Source of the DNA: Rhizoctonia solani | Lineage: Eukaryota > Basidiomycota > Agaricomycetes > Cantharellales > Ceratobasidiaceae | Assembly: GCF_016906535.1 (NCBI RefSeq) | Contig: NC_057374.1 | Span: 186,001 to 250,000 of the forward strand | DNA length: 64,000 nucleotides | Direction: 5' to 3' | In this document: positions 43,644-55,433 of the stretch, piece by piece | Numbering within the stretch: the first letter of the stretch is position 1 | How the letters are laid out: the number at the start of each line of letters is the position of its first letter | Program-made: the position numbers and the translations under genes | The notes under the pieces: model-generated | What the model saw: only the letters and a program-made list of their open reading frames with translations | Told to the model about the DNA's origin: nothing | The model's database searches: none

Positions 43644-44737
43644 ATTTCATAGACATATACACTCTATTTCATGCCGAATTCTCATGATACTGATGACTAT
43701 TTAACGCTAGATTGTAGTGATTTGTTATGCACACATGTATTTTACTGATGTATTCCCGCTTATTCTGTCATCAGATTCCCCCCCTTATTTTCTTGCAGAT
43801 TAATAAACTACACTTTTCCTTGACGCCTGGCGCATTCGGGTGCCATCTAGGTCGCTAACTGCCTATCGCAAATAAACACATTGTAAGGGTTACGCGATCA
43901 TCGTAGGTTTAGCTCGAGTGTATGCGTTACCCTTACGATACAGTCTTACGCCCCTAGCGTTACATCTATCTCTTGTGCTTCGTTTAGGCTGATTACCAAC
44001 TATATGCGCTTCTTTGGTTTATTCTGTTTACGCATGTATCGAACCGGGAACCTTATAAGGTCCCGGATTCTGATCCACTCTCCTTGTCTTTACTCTGAAC
44101 ACCAATATCGAGTGTGTGTTACGACTTGTTATTAAGGCGACGTTGTCGCCGACCGAGTCACATATATACATCCGATCAGTAGAGACCTTGCACATATCGT
44201 CCCATTGGGCACATTTGATAGTTTATTAAGCTTTACCCCTTCAAGAATCATAGTGACTCCCTGGTAGATACTATTTCATGAAAGTCATATAACACCAAAG
44301 TCGGTCTTAGAGTACATCGGTAAGCCAATTCCAAAAAAAAAACATAACGTAACATTCTCCACATCTCACGTTTTTAGGCGTTGATCCTCTGAAGAGGACC
44401 CTTGGTTCGACGAGGTCTATCGCTATCCCACCAAATGTGAATAAATATTCAAACTCATGGTGAATGCAAAGGGGCAGAAGATCCACATGATGTCTCGATT
44501 TTGCTAAGCATTCTCATTCAGAATCAGAGTCGCAGTTTGATGGCACAGAGGGAGGAGGCTGGAGATCCAGACCCACGTAATGGTGGTCGAATTGTGCTAA
44601 CAGCCCACACATAGAATGCGGCTTTCTGATCGCTGAAAGCCTGCACTCGTGGGCTTGGTGGATATTTCAGGAGAAGTGCGCTGCCGATGCCAAATTGCGA
44701 GTCAGACTTATAGGACTATACCTTTCAGTCAGGTGAG
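43644..44737. other. Intergenic spacer of the palindrome; no gene
   Basis: AT-rich, without coding signal. A stretch at about 43,880-44,120 contains a promoter-like tataagg and CT-rich tract that could be an old LTR, but ends and target duplication could not be defined. Confidence 0.4.
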
Positions 44738-44869
44738 ATTGCGAGAGAGCGTTTACGATGTCGTCAATCTTGGTGCTAATATATGGGTTTAGATATGTAT
44801 AGATTGAGCCGCAAAAACATCTATCAACACCTGCATACACTACGAGTATCCTCCACAGCCAGTAACAGG

Positions 44870-45985
44870 TCAGAAGTCGAGCGTCGCACCAGCAGACGAC
44901 GACACCGTCGACTTGACCTTGCCCGCATCCAGAAGAGTGTAGCTGTACGGAGCCTTGCTGAATGTGCCGGTAGGAGCGCTGTTCGATGCACCTCCAAAGT
45001 CGTTGCCGCGCGCGACCGCGAACCCGTTGTCGGTCGCGTACAGAGGCTTCTTCACACCCCTGTAGTCCAGTCGTGGTCAGTGTCCGATCTCTGGCTGGGT
45101 ATATGCGCGCATGCACTTACTCCCATACGTTGTTCTCGACCAACAGCTGAGCACCAAGGCGAGTGTTGATGCCGTCGTTCGAGTTCACGAAGCTGTACCA
45201 ATGTCAGATCCGTCCGCGTACCCACCGATACTACTTTACTCACTAGTTGTTGAACAGATGTCCGGTACCGAATCGGAACGACGGCATGCGCGAGTTCAGG
45301 TTCGAGAACCGGTTCAGCGCATACGTCACCGTGATCTTCTTGTCCTCCGACTCGTTGTTGTCCGAGTGTCCCACCAGCGACGCCTTGTAGTGGTCGTGCA
45401 GGTTCGAGTTCGTGATCGACACGAAGGTGCTGCCGTGCGTGACGTCAAGCAGTCCGTCGTAGAAGTCCTTGTCGTGGTCGCGGTCGGACGACAGGTCCAC
45501 GTGGTCGACCCAGACCTTGGACGCCTCCTGGATGCCGAGAGCGTCGCCGGCGCTGGCGAGGACCTTGGAGATCTTGAGGTTGCGGATGATGACGTTGTTC
45601 TTCCTGTTGACACGCAGTCCGACGCCGACGAGCGACGAGCCGGACTTGCCGAGGAGGGAGGTGTTAGAGCCGACTTTGACAACAGTGTTGCCGGTGATGG
45701 TGCCGGATACGTAGACGATCTTTGCCTTGTCATCGGCAACGGCAGAGGTGAGGGCGGCGAGGGAGGTGACGGTGATGGTGGAACCGCCGATACCACCGGT
45801 GGTGCTATGTCACAGCAGTTAGTACTTCGTTAGGTGCATACAGTCATGGACACTCACCCGCCCTGGGCAGCATAGCCGATGGTAGGCTTCTCGGTGGCGC
45901 TTGCACGGCGTTCGAGTGTGGGAACAGCGGATACGAGCTGCGCAAGCGCAGCGAGGACAGAAACAGAGACAATGGCGAAACGCAT
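44870..45985 (-). CDS. Secreted pectate lyase (PL1 family), copy B
   Basis: Four exons, 45,985-45,858, 45,804-45,244, 45,192-45,121 and 45,059-44,870; 316 aa, intact, with the same splice sites and exon lengths as copy A. Same function: extracellular cleavage of pectate. The WVDHVDLSSD and R-x-P-x-x-R motifs are conserved. Differences from copy A cluster at the 5' end: Ala for Ser in the signal peptide, Gly for Ser at the exon 1/2 junction, and DDKAKIVYV for SDSAKIVIV. After about codon 110 the proteins are the same, and introns 2 and 3 match base for base. Flanks diverge again after the stop codon. Both copies have the same TATA box and are probably expressed. Confidence 0.92.
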
Positions 45986-48088
45986 AGCTAACGGATAGAG
46001 AGTGTGTATGTAAGAAAGAAAGTGATGGCTTGTGGACAAGACAAGAGAGCGAGAACTGGTTTGGAGAGAACACACCGGCACCAGGCGAGGTTATATACGC
46101 GCAAGCACAGATTCTCTCGTTCAGAGCGTTCTTTCGGAGCTACCGACGGTCTCATCTACGAACGAAGTCGCGTGTGATACGCTCAGACAAATGATTGCGA
46201 CGTGGACAGAGTGCTCGTCGACCACGAGCGGCCGGTGCTACGGTAGCGTGCGCGATTTGATTTAGCCGTTGCGGTTCTATCGGTGATATGGATGGATCAA
46301 GCCGGCGGTTGCGATGCCAAGCCGGTGCGGAGTGGTTCTGTGGTGTAGGTTGCTTATTAGTATTCCCGCGGGTCGTTCTGAGGTCGACCGGCGAGCGTAG
46401 CGATAGGGCAGAGATGAGATGGGTCATTAAGGTGGGCCCTGAGACAGTGGGTTCTGGATCTGATGATGCTGGAGGTCATATATCTGAGCAGGGATGCGTT
46501 TCAGGGGAAGCTGTGGGACGGGCTGTTGGCAGATATTCTATCTCCATATAACAGCTTATGCTTACCGAGCACTGAAGGCTTAGTGGATATGCAGGGGAAA
46601 GTCGCACCGAGGGCGTGCCGGCAATTTCAAATCGGTCGACAAGGCAGCACTCTAATGGACCCGTCGAGCGAAGATCAGATCGTAATGAAAAATCGGAGAT
46701 GTACAACGCATGGCTATGTCTTGGTCGGAGACTACGGATGCCATGCAACGGACCAGAGTGGCTGAGGATGAGTACTAGCGCAATCGACTTTGGGCCGTCA
46801 GAGCAAGCAAACCGGGGTCTCAGCGGTGGGCTCATCAACAGGTGCGCTGAAAACCGCTCGTGATGTGCCAAGTGAGCTGGAAACGACGGAAGGCAGCGGA
46901 AGGATGTGATAGAGGCAGACCGACCGACGCCCACCGAACACACTAGCAAGGCAGTCTGACAATTAGCAGTGGTCGAAGACGATGAGTATGATATGGCATG
47001 ATCATGGGACTGTTTGGTGGCATCCCGTATATTCCGCTGAACGGCAGTCAAAGCGCGAAGAAGACGGGCTGATGCAAGAAGTCGGATGGGCTAAGCGCCG
47101 TTTCGTTACCTGTTACGCATGCGTGTAATTGCGAGCGCTCCAGCATGACTCATGACCATTACACCATTCGTTCTGTTTGTGCTGGCCTGCCATGATTTCG
47201 GAGAAGAATGCAGTATCATTCACCGTTTTGCTCATTGGTGACAAGGAGATACGCAGGTTCATTCTTTATTTGATACGCGATTGTTGGTTATGTATATGGT
47301 CTTAGCTATTTACTATCTAGCCCCAGGATTACAACTGCGTTCGTAAACTCAATCCTGGGACGAAATTGATAAGGATTTGCCACAAGCTTGCATTTGAGCA
47401 CTGAATGTGGTGGAACTATAAACCTCCAAAAAAAGCTCGAAAGTTTGATCGGCTGTACTAAATCGAGTCGAATCAAGGTGGCCCGAACTGAATAATGCGC
47501 GGCGGGCTGGCTACTGCGCAGGAACACTGGCCTCAAATGTTCTCAGGTCAAAGTCCAATTGAGTTGTAGCTTATTCGAGAGCTGCTGTGAGTATCATTCA
47601 AGTTTAGTTGTATCTTACTCCGGGGTCTTGCCACTTGGCTTGCCCTTGACGCCTGGTACCATACCTTTCATATAGAGACAGCGGGAGCTTCACGGGACGA
47701 CTACCTGATGGAAGCTGCCTGTCATGGTGGCTGACACCTATCCAGGTACAACCGGCGACAGTTGAACATCAGAGGCAAACATGGATTAGCGCTGAAGGCT
47801 GAATTTGGTCAGTCAGCACTGTTCGTTGGAGCGATGAAGATGTACCCTGAAAGCTTCCTGAGCGAATATATCTATACATGGCTCGGAGTGGAGTACAAGC
47901 CGGCTGATGGTACATACTTTCGGACAGCATAAGGTACGAATACTGGGTCCTTTGATATGGGTACCTGACATCTGTTCACATGGGGGTATTCTTTTGGCAT
48001 TCGGAGTATTTAAGCGGGGGCATATACAAGGTCTACCTATCAGCTCTCAATTGTTTCATCCTCCAACTCTTGCGAGCTAACATTGATC
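45986..48088. other. Palindrome arm between pectate lyase B and the secreted-protein gene
   Basis: No gene is seen. It includes the uninterrupted target sites that correspond to the CACTA insertion (about 46,998-47,000) and the solo copia LTR (47,342-47,346). The TATA box of pectate lyase B is at about 46,090-46,099. Confidence 0.6.
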
Positions 48089-48639
48089 ATGAAAATCCTT
48101 CCCACCATTTGCGTTTTTACTGGTATTGTTCTTGTCATTGGAGCTCCCGTGCTCATAAGGGACGGCGAATTACAAGTTCGGTCAAGTGCAGTAAGTTTAG
48201 GACTTAAGTCAGGCATTCAAGTTGTCATGAACTTATCTACCTATATATAGTCTCTCAGTAGGAGGTTGAGCCATGCCATCGACGAAGGTCGCATCATGGG
48301 GTAGGCTCAGTATTGGCATTATACGATGAGGACAGATACGATGACTATGCCTTTTTGTCTAGAACCCGTGATTCTATAGTACCGGCATTCTTCCCTGTGG
48401 AACGGTCAACAGAGGTCTCGGCGTACATAAATCCTGACCCTATTGTAGATGTGGTCGTCGAACCTATAGTAGAAGTCAAAGTACCAGTCCCTCAGCCTTA
48501 CCCTGTTGAGGTCGTCAAACATATAGATAGACCAGTACCAGTCCCCCAACCTTACCCGGTTGTTGGCAGTTCGGTTCATATTGGCACTTCTAACCCTCGT
48601 TCCCTTCCTATGCCCCTTGCCAATATTCGCAGGGCATGA
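48089..48639 (+). CDS. Small secreted VPVPQPYPVEV-repeat protein, right-arm copy
   Basis: Three exons, 48,089-48,190, 48,251-48,300 and 48,363-48,639, giving about 142 aa; splice sites match the left-arm copy at 20,552-20,096. Signal peptide about residues 1-19 (MKILPTICVFTGIVLVIGA). The mature part has AFFPVERSTEVSAYINPDP and then two near-perfect copies of VPVPQPYPVEV / VPVPQPYPVVG around a KHIDR spacer. The C-terminus is basic and longer than in the left copy. No cysteines and no known family. The second intron's donor is gtaggc rather than gtaagc, a weaker match, which may lower splicing efficiency. The frame is open through that intron as well, so retention is possible. Confidence 0.72.
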
Positions 48640-49109
48640 GAGTTCGACCATTAAGGACACTAGATGGCTAGGTATGCCTCTCCCTATGGGCCTTTGGGTA
48701 TCCTGAATAACTTAACTGGGTGCTCGTAGCTCTGATTTAAGGCCTCGGACTTGTCGTACTAGCTTCTTCCTCATCCCTTTATCTTTTTTGTTTATGCCGA
48801 ATGTCTTGGGGATGTATGATGGGGCTTAATGAAACTAAGCGTTTATATGCGTGATGGTGCACAGTTGACACAGCAAATGGATGAAATGAGCCTAAAAAGC
48901 CAATTAGAACGAGACGGCTCAGGCAGGATGGTTTCCCCATAGCCCCACCATATTAAGGTTATCTATCTTGCATATTAGATATCTTCTGGTAGACAGAGCC
49001 CAATAAAACCAGACTTATCGTTTCGATCAATTCTATAGGAATGCACACAAGTACAGTAAATGACAATGTGTTACTGTATGCAAATAATCCTCTATTCCAG
49101 TCGCACCAC
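48640..49109. other. Intergenic, palindrome arm
   Basis: 48,690-48,950 mirrors 19,830-20,085. No gene is seen. Confidence 0.5.
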
Positions 49110-49613
49110 TCAATCCAAGTCCTTGAATGATGGTCCCTCAAACGGTACCGCCTTGTTCAGCTTCACCCACAGCTTCCCCGCCTCCGAGTCAAGTAAGGGC
49201 GGAGACACCCCGTTTATATGCCAGACCAAGGAGTCAGCTGGGTCGATGTTAACCTAGACCCCCCATGCCCATCAGTTATGGTCAAGGCATGCTTTATCCC
49301 AGCTCACCTCCCAGTTGAGTCCTTTGTCAGCAGTGAACGGCTTCAGGACCTGCTCGTACTTTTCCAGGTACTGAAGCTTAGCTTGCTTATTGGGAAAGCC
49401 CCTTTCGATGTGCTGGACGTTGAAGCGAACGAAGCAGTCGTCGGGCTTTCCGCCAATGTAATACGAGTCTTTGGGCAGATCGATGAAGAAGACGTTAATG
49501 TAGAATGCAGGGAGGCCAAATGGTGCATATATTTCTGTGATCGCGGTCGCAAGAGCTTGTTTTTCAGCGGCAGAATAAACGCCTGAAGCGGTATAAATCC
49601 TGTGCAGAGGCAT
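49110..49613 (-). CDS. Tautomerase-superfamily protein (cis-CaaD-like), right-arm copy
   Basis: Two exons, 49,613-49,308 and 49,253-49,110; 149 aa, the same length and intron position as the left-arm copy. Met-Pro start (MPLHRIY) with the catalytic Pro conserved. The blocks YINVFFIDLPKDSYYIGG and RFNVQHIERGFPNK align with the paralogue. Substitutions lie mainly in the helices (APFGLPAF against VSGGLPPF, KLQYLEKYEQ against KLRFMQAYEK). No signal peptide. Substrate unknown. The two copies are far more diverged than the two pectate lyases a few kb away, although all belong to the same palindrome. Confidence 0.85.
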
Positions 49614-49905
49614 GATGGTGAGTGTGAGTATGCGAAACTGTGTGTGTAGGACTGAGTAGCTGTTGGAGGCAAGGTAGCGGCTAAGGCTCTTTATAAGCAC
49701 GCCCGTACGTATTGTCAACGCGAGTCGGTACATGAGCCTCGGGGATGCTCTGGCCGAATTGGAAATATTTAGTGGACTCACGCTTTCTAAACTACCACTT
49801 TACCTAGCCCAGAGCTACGAAGAACCTAGATATGATATAATAAGCTCGAGCTCACCGAGGCAGAGGCGGGCTGAAATAAGACTCGGACGTATATGCCCAT
49901 AAATG

Positions 49906-51594
49906 CATAAGGCATTAATCAGCGCAAGCAAGACTCAACAAAAATCGAGAGGAGGGCAGTAGAAAGCATTAATGCCATCTCACGGAGGCTTACGAAAACA
50001 AATACAGGCGTCCTACCTTATCTCTCCACGGATATTCACCCCGATACGAAGGCAGACGTCCAGACCGTCGTCAGATTTTGAGCTAGGACACTGCAAGATT
50101 TCACTCAATCTGTTAGCTTCGTGAATACGATGTAATATAGAGATTAATCAGACGACTTAATCAAGCTGAATGACAATCCGTAAGTCACTTGTATTCGTAG
50201 TTTGAAGCAAAATAGATACAGAATCTTTTGGGTACGAGCCTCTTAAAAGGAGGCAAGTACTATAGATGACCAATAAAATAACCGACAATCGAGTGGCTGA
50301 TGCATGTAACGAGTAACGAACAGAAGTAAGTTAACAACAATGAAGACAGTTACCTATTCGTTACACAATGCCGACAATATTTAACCTCCGCCCGGCTCGT
50401 TCTTGGCCAATCATCGCATCCCAATGGTGATGGGCATCGCAGCGAAAGTACGTCTCGTCAGCGTGCTTACGATCGTAAGCATGGAAATGCACGATTTTCA
50501 ATGATACTGCATAGTACATATGTATTCGTCTGATCCCACGTAGAAAGGTCAACCTTGTTCTCGGGAATATATGAGCTACCTAATGTTTCGGGGTTGATTT
50601 TTTCGTTGGTGGGTTAGAGCAGCTGATCCTGGTTAAGCACGACCAACTTCCCGAACTAGAAGCGCCAATGACAACATTGCGACACGTTCTTAATCTTATC
50701 ATTCTTACAAGAGCATATTACAGCACGGAGAGGATAAAACGGTAATATATGTAGTTATAGATAGATAAAATAAAGTAAACTCTATCACGGCAGCTCAATA
50801 CGGCACATTCACTATGGCTCGCTATGGGAATCGAGTTTTAGAAATAGAAAACCATTAGCCAGGGGACGATATGACAAGTGCGGGCTTTGAAAAGAGAGAA
50901 CGAACACGACCAAAATGGAAGATATCCAATGGAGCACGAAATGTTTGCAAGCCACCAGGGACGTACCTGCTGCAATATTACACGTACGGATCTCTCCGAG
51001 CCCTCGAAACCGGGCACAATCTCCGGAGCGCGCGGCAGAACACGCCAAGGGAATCAAGGTGGCAAAAGTAGTGGTCAAATTCTCATTGCTACTTTAGGAT
51101 TTGGACGTTTCGAGACAAGAGGCGCAGTGTATCGTTCGTACTACAATATCATTGAATAATAGATCCAAATATGAATTATATGCCCATCGTATCCGCAGAC
51201 ACCTATATTAATTATCGTAGCTCCAGTACTCCAGTTGTCTCGACGGACGGTAGCTGTACCTCATTGTGTTGATTATTTCTACACGTGTATGGTGGCGCTC
51301 ATCCGAACATCAAGTTTCATTATCGCAGGAAACAATAGACCAAGCCAGACTGGGCGTCCTCTACAGCTCGGCCGACGAATTTACCCTTATTTGGAAGTGC
51401 CTACCACAAGGACGAGGCTCCGAGTCACAGCATAGCCGCGCAAAACGCCAGATTGGTTTCTAGTAAACTGAACCTTGTGTGATTCGTAGCGCTATATAAC
51501 CTGACGCGTTCGGCACTCGGTACTCAACATTCTGACCCTGTTTTCTAGCCTCTACTGCGTATCTCTCGCATCGATTTATTCGAACCAGTAAGAC
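49906..51594. other. Intergenic; no gene I can support
   Basis: The palindrome homology ends near 49,905. Overlapping short frames at 50,810-51,160 on both strands look like chance. A TATA box (gctatataac, 51,491-51,500) about 95 bp before the next ATG marks a promoter. Confidence 0.4.
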
Positions 51595-52323
51595 ATGGAC
51601 TTAAACGTTACTAGTAGGTATGTACAGTTACTTACCGTCATTCGGGCTTCAGTAGCTGAATTACTTAGCGACTCGGATCCTGCAATTACGGGAGAAAATG
51701 AATCCAAAGCCAAGGCAGCAGAATGTAAGCTTCATGGAATCGAGGTTACTTATGAGCTTACTCACGTTTACTACTAGATGATCCTGCCCATAGCCCAGAG
51801 AGGAACAACTCTCTCGATGCTCCTTGCATGGTCAGCCCTGCAAGCAAGTCAACAAAATACACCGAGGTGAGCTCAAGCTTGAAGGTCGGTGTATTATTTT
51901 GACTTGCTTACCATCTTCCCAGGATAAGGGATATTGGCCCAAACTCGCACAGGCGTGCGAGTTGATCGACGGAGCACACCTCCGTCAACAGGAGTAAGCC
52001 AACTGGAATAAATGAAGTAAAATCATGCTTACTTTGATATAGAATCGAGCGTCGGTTGGCCCTTCGGGCTGGACCGACGCTAATATACGGCAGAGCTGGG
52101 CCAACGACGAGTTCCGCTCGGCTTGGACCGAGTGGATCTTCGGGTCCAAGCCGGCAACGGAGGAAGGTAAGTTGCATGCAATTATCCTGAGTAAATATCA
52201 CTGACACAGTATTAGATTGGGCGGATTTTGAATCCGCCCTCATATCAATTGTTTTGGAGGGGGGAATTGGTCCCAACGAGCTTGAATAGGGCAGCAAGTG
52301 TAGAGTTAGATAGTCCAAGATAA
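51595..52323 (+). CDS. Putative small protein gene, function unknown
   Basis: Predicted exons 51,595-51,724, 51,778-51,866, 51,923-51,993, 52,043-52,166 and 52,216-52,323 have good gt...ag borders, giving about 173 aa. Exons 1-3 look convincingly coding (LLSDSDPAITGENESKAKAA; DKGYWPKLAQACELIDGAHL). In exons 4-5 the frame kept by the splice sites reads an Arg/Gly/Pro-rich sequence, while another frame reads a more protein-like one (GWTDANIRQSWANDEFRSAW, DWADFESALISIVLEGGIG). The second would need a 1 nt change at the exon 3/4 join, so either my border is wrong or the gene is frameshifted. No family is recognised. Confidence 0.4.
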
Positions 52324-52964
52324 TTTAATTTGAGCAAATAACGCTTTAAAGAGTGATTGAACAATCTTTGAGTTAATTTGTATAAAATAATCTAGAACCA
52401 CAATGTGGATCTAGTCGACAATCCACTCTATATATACTGGTTTACTACCCAAGATCCGATCTTCGGATGCTAAGAATACATGTGGGAGAGGGGCACGAGA
52501 CAATGTAGGCGAGAGACGGAGTGGTAAGAAGAGAACACCGTAAGAAACCGGAACAATATAAGGGGTTCGCGATCCGTCATCACCGATCATCGATTGTGGG
52601 ATTGTACCTCCCCATATCTTTATCATCCATCGTTCCCGTTTTTCAACCGATGATGCTCCGAATTGAAAGAGCGATGAACGTACACTGACATTATACATAA
52701 GAGCGTGAACCTATCTTACAAGATCGTATATTAGGCCAATAAAGCTGGCGATGAATACTCATAGCCACTTATCAATTACAACATAGTAGCTATACTTTTG
52801 CGAACTATGTGCTCGTTGCTAATCAATTAAGTGCATTCCCTTGACGGTTGGTGGCGGCACCGCGGGTTGTCTTATTCAATACAGGCGCATTACACTGATC
52901 AAATAATAAACAATGTGCCTATAACCACACCATGGTATACATAGGGTGCTCGATCCGAAAGCAC

Positions 52965-53480
52965 TTCTCCCTATCCCGCCTCACTTCTCATATGAAGAAG
53001 TATCCACCATCGATCCATTGCACGGCGGTGACCGCATGGCAATTGTCCTCTGAGGAATTTCCCATGACTAAGGACTAAACCGTGCTGGTACTCGGTAGCT
53101 GAGTGTCTGTTTTTGGTGCGTAGCTCGCAAAGGCCGCAGGGGTGCAAGTGATTACCACGACTTCAAGCAAGGAAGAGGAAGCCAAGTATAATGCCCTGGT
53201 AGTGCATGAGGTTATTAGCTACTGGGAGGTTCCCGAATGATCGAAACAGGTGATAGAGCCGAGGGGAGGTAAAGGAGCCGAGCAAGTGCTCAAAGTCGGT
53301 GAGTTGCAATCAAATAGCCCCTATTCTACTTCTGGTTATATGTCCGATTCACCCAGGCAGGCAAAGTACGCTTATGCAATATCTAAACTCCGTCAAATGG
53401 GAAGCCTTCGTGGGCGTCATTGGCGTCATCGGACAGGATAGCCCAGAAGGTAGAACGGCTCAAGATGTAGTGCTGAAGTT
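52965..53480 (+). pseudogene. Zinc-type (MDR) alcohol dehydrogenase fragment, decayed
   Basis: In one frame, apart from stops, it reads as the middle of a medium-chain dehydrogenase/quinone oxidoreductase. PIPPHFSYEEVSTI and TAVTAWQL are followed by the Rossmann segment TVLVLGS*VSVFGA*LAKAA, then GVQVITTTSSKEEEAKYNAL and GGKGAEQVLKVG. After a gtgagt intron comes a shifted frame with VGVIGVIGQDSPEGR (about 53,410-53,455). At least four in-frame stops and a frameshift are present. The glycine motif of the nucleotide site is damaged (GSxVS for GTGGVS). The N-terminal catalytic domain and the C-terminus are missing. Confidence 0.75.
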
Positions 53481-55433
53481 GTTTCTGAAACAAATAACTG
53501 CAGTTAAACTTTGCGACCAGTCTTTTTCTCCTCCCTATGATAGCTTCGCTCAGATGTCTGAGCACTGGTGGGAGGCAAGGCGATATGCTAGCGGTTAGAC
53601 CGGTTCATGACGCAGTACCTGTCAAAATTAGTGCGTGAATTACGAAGAATATGAATGGCTTGGTCTGTCTTCATGCTCTTCTATAGGAGAGTAGCACATA
53701 TTATCTCCAAATTTCAATGAAACACCAGTGTCTACAGGCTAGGTCATCCAAATCCGGTTCTTTGGCCCATATTCTTACATATTCGTTCTAACCCAGTACA
53801 CATGTTCGCTTACACCCCAAAATATATTCACCAGAACGTTCGGATTATCTAGCAAAACTCATACCATTCTATTCTATAACATGTTCCCTAATGGAATCAG
53901 TTCATAGTACCGATACAAGTGCGCATATATATCGACCTGCGCTTATGTCAGTCAGCTTTGATCACGACTTTGCCAAAACGCCAGCCACCTAGGTGGTAGC
54001 TTGGCGCCCCCCAACAACTCCATCCAACTAAACACTCGGTTAATCCCCGGCTTGATCTTCTGCTTGGTCTAGGAAGCCGACGCTTTCGAGATCACGTGGC
54101 TGCCGAGTCATTGGGTGGTTGCGAACAACGACCATGTCCAGGCAACAGACGAATCGAACAACGCGCTAGTTGTCTTTCTCCCAGCCCTCTGTCCCTTCCA
54201 TCAAGTTTGCCGAGCCCAGATGGCCTACCCGGCCCGTGAGTCGTACTCGCGTCTCGAGGACCCCGATTCGGGCGTCCTCCCCTCCCCCCCCCCCCGCACC
54301 TGCCGATTGTACTCGGCACCGTAGACAGGCTGCTCATGTAGGCATGCACGCATACATGAGCTCACTTGTTTAGAACTCGTGATGCTAATAAACCACCATT
54401 CCGTCCTCCGGGAAGCTCTGGGAGGGTCTCTGTCGATGTGTCTGTCCACATAGACCGCCCGTTCGGTGTAGACCGCTCGTACCCGATCCCTGTCAATGTC
54501 CACCCCCATGCAGTCCCAGCCCCGCACGGTTCCCCCTAACCCCCGTTCCCCTCCCATGTCCCCCTGTCAAGTCTCGTAGAGTATCAGAGCTGGAATGATA
54601 AAAAGTATTGGGGTAATCAAGTGCTCTCTATACCAACGACTGTACCGAACTATTTGATTGGGTGACTCGCAACCCAGATTGTCGAGGAGCCTTTGTCTAT
54701 TTTCCCGCTTCTTTTTTCCCATTTTTTTTTGGCTGTTTGTGTATAATGCTTTGCTAATGTATGATTGAAATCAGTGAAAGGGAGCGCTCGCAGGTGCAAT
54801 GGCGTATATTTCGCCTATAGGGAAGACTTGCCTATTTTCGCTCTTGAATGAGGTGCTGACCCGCAGAGCCAAGCAAGGTGAGGTGGCTAGGGGTATTTAT
54901 TTATGCTACACATATCTCAGGATGGAAGAAGTCGAGATTTGGATATATATAAGTTGGGTGATTACGATACAAAGAATATGAGCGGCTCGCGCGGCTGAGG
55001 TTGCCGAGCACAATTCTCAAGTGTGTTCTGGTAGAAAGCGCTATCAATGACCAAAGTAAATCGCTGATCCGTAAAAGATAGTCCTGCCAAGGTGTGAATT
55101 CGGTAAAAATTTAATTGTACCCCTTGAATAGTTCTGCTTGACATCTCTGACCGAGATGAGCGACGATGGACGTAGGGATGCCATTGACACAGCATTGGTC
55201 GAGGATTAGATCCACGAGAGATACAAGCTCCAATGTACACCGTACGCAGCAGTCGAATGGACGGAAACCGCCCGAGACCGACTGCTGCGCGGCGCCGACC
55301 GAGGACAGCCTCGAGCAAAAGGGACAATTGCAATAAAGTTAAGCGCGAACACTGTCTGACATAATCAGATGCTGTACGGACTTGGATCAATAAAGTAACC
55401 CATCGAGACGACGACAACCACGATTTGCCCCCC
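53481..55433. other. Intergenic; no gene I can support
   Basis: It contains a long C run (about 54,283-54,294) and GC-rich sequence at 54,220-54,560 with several overlapping proline-rich frames, none with convincing splice or family signals. A promoter for the chitin synthase must lie near the right end. Confidence 0.4.

Larger units (their letters stand above)
44738..49905 (-). repeat. Palindrome right arm (uninterrupted)
   Basis: Inverted counterpart of 37,079-39,336 (as 44,738-46,997) and 15,967-21,924 (as 46,998-49,905). It lacks the CACTA element, the solo copia LTR, the MITE and the second copy of the secreted-protein unit, so it is the simpler form of the locus. Confidence 0.88.

Noticed and set aside
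43880..44125. Possible old copia LTR (tgtaaggg ... with tataagg and CT tract)
   Set aside because: No matching ends and no target duplication could be found.
50810..51160. Several overlapping short frames on both strands
   Set aside because: Mutually overlapping, with no signal or splice support.
54220..54560. Proline-rich frames with a C run on both strands
   Set aside because: Low complexity, no consistent splice sites, and no conserved block; it could be a decayed first exon but cannot be supported.
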